DNA of 39,946 nucleotides from Desulfocapsa sp. (GTDB lineage Bacteria > Desulfobacterota > Desulfobulbia > Desulfobulbales > Desulfocapsaceae), in the NCBI GenBank assembly GCA_021737265.1, contig JAIPEF010000011.1, positions 1 to 39,946 on the forward strand, read 5' to 3'. The position numbers and the translations under genes were made by a program. Shown piece after piece: positions 24,215-31,753 of the stretch. Position 1 is the stretch's first letter, and every line of letters begins with the position of its first letter. Under the pieces are notes generated by a model. The model was not told where the DNA came from, did no database searches, and saw only the letters and a program-made list of their open reading frames with translations.

Positions 24215-26214
24215 CCCTTTCCTGGCTACCCGTTATCTGGGTTGATGTTCTGGGAGCCACTGCCGTCCTGATGCTGGCAGGTCTCTCCGTTTTTCATTCC
24301 CAGAATCTGCTGAAAAAAAAATTTGATCAGCATTTTCATCATTATCTCTTTCTCCTGAGCCTCGCCTTTGTCATTTTTGCAGCCTCCCGTTCCTTTGGCC
24401 ATATAGTGAAACAGGCTTTACTGTTTGTTAACCAGCAGCACACCTGGCAGTTAATCGCCCCATTTTCCGGAGCCATCAATACCGCCAGCTTTATTATTGT
24501 TTTTGCACTAGGTCTCTATTTTGAGCGTTCCCGTAAAATCTACAAGGAACTGGAGCAGCACAAAAACCATTTGGCCTCTCTGGTTGTAGAACGGACCCAA
24601 GAACTCACCAACACCAATCGCCAGCTCAACCAGGAAATCTCAGACCGGGTTCAGACTGAAAAAAAACTAGAAAAGACCATTGCTGAACTCAGTGCAGTTA
24701 TGGATGCCATTGATTACGGAATACTTTTTATGGATGATCAATTGCAGACCCGGCTTGTCAACCGGGCCTTCTGTGAAATATGGGGGATGCCTGATGATTT
24801 CATTGCTAAAAATCCTACCCTGCGGGAGTTGATTGCATTTAACCGCTACACCAACATCTACGACGTGGAGGATGATGAGTTTGAGGATTATATGGATCAC
24901 CATGAGGCAAAAGTGCGGCAGGGAACCATTGCCCCCACTGAGCTGAAACGCTATGATGACACAATCCTGCAGTATCAATGTATTGTCCTGCCCAACGGCT
25001 GGAGGATGCTGACCTATTTTGACATCACCGAATTAAAAAAGACCCAGGAGAGGCTTGTCCAATCCCAAAAAATGGAGGCCATCGGTATGATGGCGGGGGG
25101 CGTTGCCCATGATCTCAACAACATCCTTACCGGAATCGTCACTTACCCGGACCTGTTGCTTCTGCGACTGGCTGATGACAGCACGCTACGGAAGCCTTTG
25201 GAAATCATCAAACAATCAGGTCAACGGGCCGCACAAGTGGTTGCCGACCTGCTGACTGTTGCCAGGGGAGCTGCCACCAATCTGGAAGTCCACTCCCTCA
25301 ACACTCTGCTTATTGATTATCTGAAGTCTCCTGAGGGGTTGAAGTTGCTTTCACGGCATGAGAATGTCCGGATCAAGACCAATCTCGCCGCCGATCTCCT
25401 GAATATTGCCTGTTCACCAATTCATATTAAGAAATGTCTTATGAACCTTATAATGAATGGTGCAGAAGCCATTGACGGTAAGGGGACCCTGTCCATTGAG
25501 ACGAGAAATCAGCATGTTCAAGAGTCAATACCGGAAAATTCAGCTATCCAGCCTGGTGAATATGTGGTGTTTTCCATCACAGATAGCGGCAAAGGTATTG
25601 GTGAGCAGGACATCAAGCATATCTTTGAGCCATTTTACACTAACAAGGTCATGGGTCAAAGCGGCACCGGCCTGGGATTGACCGTAGTCTGGAATACAGT
25701 ACAGGAACATGGCGGTGGAGTTACAGTAAAAAGTGACAAACAGGGAACGTGCTTTGAACTCTATTTTCCTGTTACCAGGCAGAAACTCACTGCCACTGCA
25801 GGTGGAGTTAATTTCGGCCGGCTGCAGGGCCATGGACAACGTATTCTAGTGGTGGACGATGAGAAACAGCAGCGCGATGTTGCAGCCCAAATATTGTCTA
25901 CTCTTGGCTACCGGGTAGAGACAGCGGCCAGCGGTGAGGAGGCGGTAGCATTTGTCAAAAGGAAAGAGGTGGAACTGGTCATTCTTGATATGATAATGGA
26001 TCCCGGCATAAACGGCCGGCAAACCTATGAACAGATGAGCAAGATCCGGCCAATGCAGCGAGCCCTTATTGCCAGTGGCTTCTCAGAAAACAATGAGGTG
26101 AAAGGGGCGCAGAGACTTGGAGCAGGCAGCTACATCCGCAAACCATACACCATTGAGCAATTGGGTCTTGCAGTACAAAAAATACTGAAAGATCCCTCCC
26201 CGACAGCCCCATGA
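24211..26214 (+). CDS. Membrane hybrid histidine kinase (PAS, HisKA, HATPase, receiver)
   Basis: Three N-terminal membrane segments (about 12-28, 44-62 and 86-104) are followed by a coiled coil (105-160) and a PAS-like domain (about 160-272). The HisKA domain has phospho-acceptor His300 in GGVAHDLNNIL. The ATPase domain has N box LMNLIMNGAEAI, G1 DSGKGIG, F box IFEPFYTNK and G2 GTGLGL. The C-terminal receiver domain (543-665) has Asp593 in VILDMIM. It therefore autophosphorylates and passes phosphate to its own receiver. No partner phosphotransfer or DNA-binding regulator is adjacent. The N-terminal membrane part probably senses together with the upstream small protein. Confidence 0.9.
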   Translation: MTLSWLPVIWVDVLGATAVLMLAGLSVFHSQNLLKKKFDQHFHHYLFLLSLAFVIFAASRSFGHIVKQALLFVNQQHTWQLIAPFSGAINTASFIIVFALGLYFERSRKIYKELEQHKNHLASLVVERTQELTNTNRQLNQEISDRVQTEKKLEKTIAELSAVMDAIDYGILFMDDQLQTRLVNRAFCEIWGMPDDFIAKNPTLRELIAFNRYTNIYDVEDDEFEDYMDHHEAKVRQGTIAPTELKRYDDTILQYQCIVLPNGWRMLTYFDITELKKTQERLVQSQKMEAIGMMAGGVAHDLNNILTGIVTYPDLLLLRLADDSTLRKPLEIIKQSGQRAAQVVADLLTVARGAATNLEVHSLNTLLIDYLKSPEGLKLLSRHENVRIKTNLAADLLNIACSPIHIKKCLMNLIMNGAEAIDGKGTLSIETRNQHVQESIPENSAIQPGEYVVFSITDSGKGIGEQDIKHIFEPFYTNKVMGQSGTGLGLTVVWNTVQEHGGGVTVKSDKQGTCFELYFPVTRQKLTATAGGVNFGRLQGHGQRILVVDDEKQQRDVAAQILSTLGYRVETAASGEEAVAFVKRKEVELVILDMIMDPGINGRQTYEQMSKIRPMQRALIASGFSENNEVKGAQRLGAGSYIRKPYTIEQLGLAVQKILKDPSPTAP

Positions 26215-26275
26215 GTCGAGCTGCCTAAGACTGCTCTTTACCCATAAGTTGCTCATCCGTAGGTATGTGTGCGGA

Positions 26276-26324
26276 GGCCCCGAAGGGGTCACAGGTATTA
26301 TAGCCGGTGGCTAAAGCACACCGG
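26276..26324. repeat. Two consecutive hairpins after the hybrid kinase gene
   Basis: Hairpin one is GGCCCC-GAA-GGGGTC (26276-26290). Hairpin two is CCGGTG with a GC/GC inner stem and CACCGG (26304-26324). They sit about 60 bases after the kinase stop, before the WYL gene. No U-tract follows, so they may be an intergenic repeat or RNA element rather than a terminator. Confidence 0.45.
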
Positions 26325-26400
26325 GGATCCAGAGCGTAGCTAAATTCCTTGATACCCGATAACGCTTGTCCCAGTATGTTTTAAGCAGGGAGCACTCGGG

Positions 26401-27366
26401 GTGACGGACGAACCCAAAACATCATTAACCATCCGAATGAGTCGCTTAGAACGCATCTACGCCTTTCACCAAAGGCTGAAAAACAAACAATACCCAAACG
26501 CTAAAGTTCTGATTGAAGAGTTTGAACTTTCACGAGCCACCGCCCACCGCGACATCAGCTACCTGCGTGATCGTCTGCTTGCTCCTTTAGCTTTTGATTC
26601 CAGCCGCAAGGGGTTCTATTACACTGCAGACGATTTTTCACTGCCCTTTGAAGACAGCCCGAAGCTTCTCTTTCTCATGGGACTGCTCAATAAAATGGCG
26701 GAGGAAGCAGGACTGGGCGGATTGCCGGAGATGCAAAAGCTGGAAAAACGACTGAGTAAACTGATTGCTCCGGGATATGAGCAGTTGATGGACAATGTCC
26801 TCTGTCAATGGATAGAGGTGGAGTCCCTGACACCATCTATTTTTGAAACCATAGTCGAGACAGTACTGAGAGACCATTTACTAGAAATCGAATACCGCTC
26901 ATCAGAGGGAAAGACAAGTAGTCGCAGCCTGGAGCCCCAGCGCCTGATCAACTATCAGGGGCGTTGGTATCTTCTGGCATACTGCCTTCTGCGGGAAGAT
27001 CACCGTCTCTTTCACATGGCCAGAATTGAAACAGCCGCAATCGGAAAAAAAAGAAGCGGTGCTCCACATCCCGCTGCAGATTCTTTTCTGAACGAGGCCT
27101 TTGGAATTTTTGGTGGTAAGAGCCGTTATCGGGCAGTTATCGCCTTCACAGGAAAAGCCGCAGAACTGGTACGAAGACAATACTGGCACGAACAGCAGCA
27201 GATAGAGGAAGAGGATGACGGGATTACGCTCTCCCTGCCTGTCAATGATGACCGGGAAATCATGATGAAGATCCTCCAGTACGGATCCATGGCCGAAGTA
27301 CTCGCCCCTGCTTCCCTGCGCGACCGGGTGGCAAAAGAAACCCGAAAGATGGCTGCCATGTATTAG
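26401..27366 (+). CDS. WYL-domain transcriptional regulator with N-terminal HTH
   Basis: The 321-residue protein has an N-terminal winged HTH (about 13-75, with ELSRATAHRDISYLRDRL as recognition region). Its WYL domain is at about 160-215, marked by YQGRWYLLAYC with Trp189-Tyr190-Leu191 and FHMARI. A WCX-like C-terminal domain ends it. WYL proteins bind nucleic acid or nucleotide ligands and often control defence, DNA-repair or other stress genes. The start is GTG at 26401 with GGGAG eight bases upstream. The gene ends convergently with the DUF4105 gene (four-base overlap). No obvious target gene adjoins it. Confidence 0.88.
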   Translation: MTDEPKTSLTIRMSRLERIYAFHQRLKNKQYPNAKVLIEEFELSRATAHRDISYLRDRLLAPLAFDSSRKGFYYTADDFSLPFEDSPKLLFLMGLLNKMAEEAGLGGLPEMQKLEKRLSKLIAPGYEQLMDNVLCQWIEVESLTPSIFETIVETVLRDHLLEIEYRSSEGKTSSRSLEPQRLINYQGRWYLLAYCLLREDHRLFHMARIETAAIGKKRSGAPHPAADSFLNEAFGIFGGKSRYRAVIAFTGKAAELVRRQYWHEQQQIEEEDDGITLSLPVNDDREIMMKILQYGSMAEVLAPASLRDRVAKETRKMAAMY

Positions 27367-29177
27367 TGAGTATCCCCGGCATCACCGGTGGAATAACTCC
27401 CCTTTCGTATATTGCCGAAGGCAAGTTCCGGGAGACTGTAGAAAATACCGCGGGCTGCCTGATTGAAGCGTTTCCCGCCGTCAAGAGGCAGGGAGACAAT
27501 ACCGGCAATTCCGTGCAGTGCTGCATAGCTCACATTCAGGATCCCCTGCAGGGGACGCAGGACAAGGGAGTCATCGGTAAAAAAGAGGAAGGGAGTATCT
27601 TTAGTCCGGGACTCATAGAGGGTGGAGGTGAGAATATTGGATTCCCTTAGCCAGACAAGAAAATCAATTTCCTGTTCATACAGTGTTTCCAGATTCCGCA
27701 GACGCCGGGCCGGCAAAAACTGCTCATCCTCTAAGAAAAAAGCGGCAACGGACTGCTGATAGAACAGAAATGGAATAAAAAGCAGCGTTTCGTCCGGTTC
27801 CAGCCATCCGCCCAGAGCCATTTCCCCAGATTCAGGATCGGAAAATGTTGAGTTCAGTGATCGAACCAGTTCCGTGGCACAGTTTCTTGAAAACAGGTTA
27901 TAGCCATACTCTTCCTTCCCTTTCTCCTCCAATGACCCAATCGCATCTTGCAGCCGCCCGGCAGTACGCAACAGTCCATCCCTGTCCATGGTATCTATTG
28001 TGAGAGATACGACTGCCGGCCGTATTGGAAGCGTCACCTTTGTCAGTATCCGCACCCGGCGCTGCCTCTCATTTACCTGGGTCAACTCCCACGCTCTGGC
28101 TCGACTGGTCTCCAGGAGTGAGCCGGCTATTTCCGGATGCTCCTCCTCCTGAAAAAACAGCTCGCGACGCCTTGCCGCCTGCTGCAGCATGGCCCTCTGC
28201 AGAGCTGTCAGTTGCTCCCCTTCCATTTCCTCGTCTGTGAGTTGTACCTCTCTCACATCTGCGAAAAAAGGATCAAGCGTAAACAGCTGTCCCTTTGCCA
28301 GTGAATACTCCATCGCCTGATATCTGGCGATCTGCAAAAGCAGCGCTTCTCCCCGGTCAGGACGGGAAGAGTGCAGCAGACCGGCAACGGAAAGTGCCAG
28401 CTGGTGGACAATATTCTTCAGGCTTGCCCTTTCCCTGCTGCCGAGCTTTTCCTCCTCCGGTAGAGGGGGAATAAGGGCCTGCCTGTCTAAGTCCACACTC
28501 TGCAGGAGAATTCGAAGACCTTCCCGCCAGGCAAGCGCCTCTGCAATACTCCTGCCCGGGCGCTCACCACTGGTTACTGCATCAATGGCCCGCTGCAGGT
28601 TCCTGCTCGCCACTGCAAATGTGTCCTCTATAAAATGTGGCTCCAGCTCAGCTTCTATGTTTTGCCAAAGCGCTGTCTGCAGCCCAGTGGTCTGATTTTT
28701 GCTGAAAAAACCGAGACAGTCCACGGAAATTTCGACCCGGCCGTCAAGGAGCTGCCGTACAAGCCGCTCTTCCTTCCGTAAGGCCTCAAGTTCATCAAAA
28801 AGTTGCTGCTGCCCAACAAGCAACTCCGTAAAATGGTGCCGAATTTTCTCTGCAACAGCAGCCTCCAGTGGAAGTACGGCAATGGCGATACTGCGGTTAT
28901 GCAGATCGTTATAGAGGAATCGAAAGGAGTCCCAGGGTTCGCGGACAAGAAGAAAGTTGGCATCAGGAAAAAACTGATAATGAAAAACGAAATCACCCAG
29001 ACGCAGGGCAGTGTGGCCGCCTGCGGCCTCACCGGCATTGGCATTGATGTAGAGGAAGTCGATGCTGGCCTCAGCGGATTGACCGACGGTCTCACCACCC
29101 CAGGCCAGAACGGGGAAGAGAAAAACCAGCACCCAGAGACAGGTGCGCAGACAGTTCACCTTGCCAGTGGAAATCAC
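27363..29177 (-). CDS. DUF4105 (Lnb-type) periplasmic protein
   Basis: The 604-residue protein begins with a signal peptide (about 1-27). The N-terminal DUF4105 hallmark follows near residues 41-68 (FLYINANAGEAAGGHTALRL, then VFHYQ), and the family's YNLFSRNCATEL lies in the second half. The His and Cys of these two motifs resemble a NlpC/P60-like papain-fold pair, so a hydrolase or transferase role in the periplasm is plausible but unproven. The middle is helical and leucine-rich. GTG at 29177 overlaps the upstream lipoprotein stop by four bases, so the two are co-translated and probably work together. Confidence 0.8.
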   Translation of the reverse strand: MISTGKVNCLRTCLWVLVFLFPVLAWGGETVGQSAEASIDFLYINANAGEAAGGHTALRLGDFVFHYQFFPDANFLLVREPWDSFRFLYNDLHNRSIAIAVLPLEAAVAEKIRHHFTELLVGQQQLFDELEALRKEERLVRQLLDGRVEISVDCLGFFSKNQTTGLQTALWQNIEAELEPHFIEDTFAVASRNLQRAIDAVTSGERPGRSIAEALAWREGLRILLQSVDLDRQALIPPLPEEEKLGSRERASLKNIVHQLALSVAGLLHSSRPDRGEALLLQIARYQAMEYSLAKGQLFTLDPFFADVREVQLTDEEMEGEQLTALQRAMLQQAARRRELFFQEEEHPEIAGSLLETSRARAWELTQVNERQRRVRILTKVTLPIRPAVVSLTIDTMDRDGLLRTAGRLQDAIGSLEEKGKEEYGYNLFSRNCATELVRSLNSTFSDPESGEMALGGWLEPDETLLFIPFLFYQQSVAAFFLEDEQFLPARRLRNLETLYEQEIDFLVWLRESNILTSTLYESRTKDTPFLFFTDDSLVLRPLQGILNVSYAALHGIAGIVSLPLDGGKRFNQAARGIFYSLPELAFGNIRKGSYSTGDAGDTH

Positions 29178-29626
29178 ATCCGGTAACCCGCTATTACCTT
29201 GGAGTAGTGGGGAGTATCAGCAATGGAACGGAAATAGGGAAGGTTGACAATGGAATCTTCAGCAACCCCTGCCCGGCGTAAACCCTTGCCCATACCAAAA
29301 AACGTTTTCTTTTCCTGTTCCCAGTCACTGATTCCATGGTTTTTGGCAATACTTGCCACCTGACGCTGATAGTCGTCAGTGGTTTTTTCCCGACTGACAT
29401 ACAACACTGTCACCGCGGCAACATCTTCTTCGTATAGTGTCCCTGTTTCGTTCACCTTCTCCTCCTCTCCTCCGGAAGACGAGGTTGAGATGGACGTGAT
29501 GGAATCAAGACTTGCAGAAACAGAATCTGATGACTTTTCAAGGGAATAGGAGATTGAACAACCGGTCTGGCCCATGACAAAACCACACAACAACGCAATA
29601 GAAGTACACTGTTTTTTTGAAAACAT
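29174..29626 (-). CDS. Small putative lipoprotein coupled to the DUF4105 gene
   Basis: Counting from the ATG at 29626, the 150-residue product has a lipoprotein signal with lipobox GQTGC. It then has a Ser/Thr-rich stretch and a C-terminal domain containing DDYQRQVASIAKNHGISDWE and KGLRRAGV. I recall uncharacterised exported proteobacterial proteins of this type but cannot name a family. A longer frame starting with TTG at 29650 is less likely. The gene overlaps the DUF4105 gene by four bases, so a joint outer-membrane or periplasmic role is inferred. Confidence 0.7.
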   Translation of the reverse strand: MFSKKQCTSIALLCGFVMGQTGCSISYSLEKSSDSVSASLDSITSISTSSSGGEEEKVNETGTLYEEDVAAVTVLYVSREKTTDDYQRQVASIAKNHGISDWEQEKKTFFGMGKGLRRAGVAEDSIVNLPYFRSIADTPHYSKVIAGYRM

Positions 29627-29740
29627 TTTTTCTCTTTTATGATTAAACAATGAAGTAAATGAAGCATTGTTACAAGTATGCCTACTTTACCATATGACCA
29701 TGCCTCTTACCATTATTCTTTGTCCTTTTTTCTGTGTCCG

Positions 29741-29823
29741 CCTCGAATATGGAGCTTTTCACCCGAAAAAAGGGTACTCTTTTCAGTCCTCCCTTGAGGG
29801 GAATAAGTATGACGCCATCAACA
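29741..29823. repeat. Partial, inverted copy of the MITE-like palindromic repeat
   Basis: CCTCGAATATGGAGCTTTTCACCC is the reverse complement of the inner arm of the copy at 38416. GACGCCATCAAC at 29811-29822 is the family's right end. The middle is scrambled, so this is an older or rearranged copy directly before an intact one. Confidence 0.6.
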
Positions 29824-29830
29824 GTGACAA

Positions 29831-29984
29831 TCTCGTAAAAACCTCAAACTGCAGATGGTTAAGTAAAAAGCTTCATATTCGAGGCGTGTGAATTTTGCTA
29901 TTATTTCGGCGTACTAGAGTACGTCGTAATGATAGTGAAATTTGCAACAACGAAGTAGATGAAGAGTTTTTACGACACCATCAA
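29831..29984. repeat. MITE-like palindromic repeat, copy at the MFS gene 5' end
   Basis: The element starts TCTCGTAAAAACC and ends ACACCATCAAC. Its arms pair around the axis at 29916/29917 (CGTACT-AG-AGTACG), with outer pairing AAGCTTCAT to ATGAAGAG. The last 90 bases happen to be open and fuse in frame to the MFS transporter, which misleads start prediction. Confidence 0.85.
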
Positions 29985-30005
29985 CAGTATGGAGTTGCTA
30001 TAAAT

Positions 30006-31169
30006 ATGACCGCTTTTGTGCTTCTCTTGGCATTGCTAACAGCTTTTCCTCCCCTGGCAACGGATATGTACCTCCCTGCCATTCCCCTATTGGTGGAAGT
30101 CTGGAATCAACCGCTTTCCATCGTCAACTTGACCCTGGTCCTGTTTTTTGTCACTTACTGTGTCTCCCTGTTGATTTACGGACCACTCTCTGACCGTTTT
30201 GGTCGTAAGCCGCCTCTTATTAGTGGCCTGCTCCTCTTCATACTGGCAAGTCTACTCTGTGCATTCTCGGGATCTATCTCGATGCTTATCGGGGCCAGGA
30301 TACTCCAGGGAATGGGGGCTGGTGCCGCATCTGCCATATCTTTGGCCATGGCAAGGGACAAGCTGGAGAGTGGAATACGGGAAAGGGTTTTGAGCCAGGT
30401 TTCGGTCATAATGGCTATTGCTCCCATGGTCTCGCCAATGATTGGGAGTATCATTCTAGAATATACCTCCTGGCCCTGGATTTTTATTTGCCAGGGAATA
30501 ATGGGTGGAATCGCTCTCCTTGGAGTTGTGAAGACGCCGGAAACCCACCCAGGCAGAGAGGCAGAGGGCGCATCCCTGCATATCCAGCGGTACGTCAGGG
30601 TCCTGGGCAATTATCGCTTGATGGGAGTCGTTGCCTGTAATGCTGCCATTGCTCTGCCCCTTTTTGCCTTTATTGCCAGTTCTTCTTTTATTTATATCAG
30701 TACGTTTCAAATGAGCGAGACTCTTTTTGCTGTCTTTTTTGGTGCCAATGCCTGCTGTTTCATGGCCGGTGCTATGACCTGCATGCGCTTTGGCAAGAAG
30801 ATTGGAACACTGCGCATGATAACGGCAGGATATACAGGGGTAGTACTTGGCGGTTTATTGATGTTTGCTGGAATTTTGGGTGGTCCGTGGCAATTTGCCA
30901 TTCCAATGGGGATGATCACATTTTCCCTGGGACTTAGTCGCCCGCCATCAAACAACCTTGCCCTTGAGCAGGTGTCGCAGGATGCTGGAACGGCTTCCTC
31001 AACCATGGTTTTCTCTTACTTTATCTGCGGAGCACTGGCGATGCTCGCTGTTTCCCTTGATTGGTCTGATAAAATTGATTTTACAGCTATACTTGCTACA
31101 TCCAGCGGCTTGTTCTCCTTACTGCTGTGGCTAATTCTGAAAAATCATCTGTGGCTTACTGCAAAATAG
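30006..31169 (+). CDS. MFS efflux transporter, Bcr/CflA type
   Basis: The protein of about 387 residues has 12 hydrophobic segments. The family text LATDMYLPAIPLL falls in TM1, and the MFS motif A-like GPLSDRFGRKP lies between TM2 and TM3. Bcr/CflA proteins export drugs such as bicyclomycin or sulfonamides by proton antiport; the natural substrate is unknown. The start is placed at ATG 30006, because the 37 residues encoded upstream (29895-30005) are almost all translation of the palindromic repeat. The GGAG before 30006 is eleven bases away, so initiation may be weak. Confidence 0.9.
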   Translation: MTAFVLLLALLTAFPPLATDMYLPAIPLLVEVWNQPLSIVNLTLVLFFVTYCVSLLIYGPLSDRFGRKPPLISGLLLFILASLLCAFSGSISMLIGARILQGMGAGAASAISLAMARDKLESGIRERVLSQVSVIMAIAPMVSPMIGSIILEYTSWPWIFICQGIMGGIALLGVVKTPETHPGREAEGASLHIQRYVRVLGNYRLMGVVACNAAIALPLFAFIASSSFIYISTFQMSETLFAVFFGANACCFMAGAMTCMRFGKKIGTLRMITAGYTGVVLGGLLMFAGILGGPWQFAIPMGMITFSLGLSRPPSNNLALEQVSQDAGTASSTMVFSYFICGALAMLAVSLDWSDKIDFTAILATSSGLFSLLLWLILKNHLWLTAK

Positions 31170-31180
31170 TTTCTCCTCAT

Positions 31181-31753
31181 TTATCCTGACAATCCGTCGG
31201 CAAACACAATATATCTGAGTGGAGTTTGAGATTGCAGCGCGTGAAATGGATAACAGGTCAGCAGGGTAAGACTGGGACGCTCACTTTCTTGCAGATACAG
31301 GCTTTCCGCTTCCCGTATATCACTGCCCATGACCCTGTACTGCTGGAGATTGCCATCCCGCCCCTGAAGCGTCACAATATCACCAGCCTGCAGATCCTGC
31401 AGAAATCGAAAACTGGAATCCCGGTGCCCGGCTAAAACACAATGACCATTCCTGCCGGGTGCACTGCTGCCTGGAAGATGGCCTGGCCCAAAGGCAAGGA
31501 CTTCGCCGCTCTCACCCTCAAGGACAATCAGATCCACAGCCAGTCTTTTCATTTGCAAACGTGCCACGGGCCAGGTATCCGCCCAGGGCCAGGGCTTTAT
31601 CTGTTCACCGCTTTGGAGGGTTTGTGCCCAGGCGCGCTGCAGAAGGATTTGGGCAAGAACCGCCTTTGTTCTAATCCAGCAGCCATCAGCCAGGAGGAAA
31701 CTGCCGCCTGCCAGCAGAACAAAGGCGGTGATGCGCAAAAGCCATTTGCTCAT
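31181..31753 (-). CDS. Class GN sortase (dedicated sortase of Proteobacteria)
   Basis: Sortases cut a C-terminal sorting signal and transfer the protein to a cell-surface acceptor. This 190-residue enzyme has one N-terminal membrane anchor (about 6-24). The catalytic triad is His110 (LAGHRDSSF), Cys167 (LLTCYPF) and Arg180 (LRYIVF). The GN-type text PVARLQMKRL is also present. The class GN sortases of Gram-negatives are usually single-copy and encoded next to their only substrate, as here. Its ATG overlaps the substrate gene stop by four bases, so the two are co-translated. Confidence 0.93.
   Translation of the reverse strand: MSKWLLRITAFVLLAGGSFLLADGCWIRTKAVLAQILLQRAWAQTLQSGEQIKPWPWADTWPVARLQMKRLAVDLIVLEGESGEVLAFGPGHLPGSSAPGRNGHCVLAGHRDSSFRFLQDLQAGDIVTLQGRDGNLQQYRVMGSDIREAESLYLQESERPSLTLLTCYPFHALQSQTPLRYIVFADGLSG

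Noticed and set aside
29895..30005. Long N terminus for the MFS transporter
   Set aside because: These codons are translation of the palindromic repeat, and homologues start at the hydrophobic segment.
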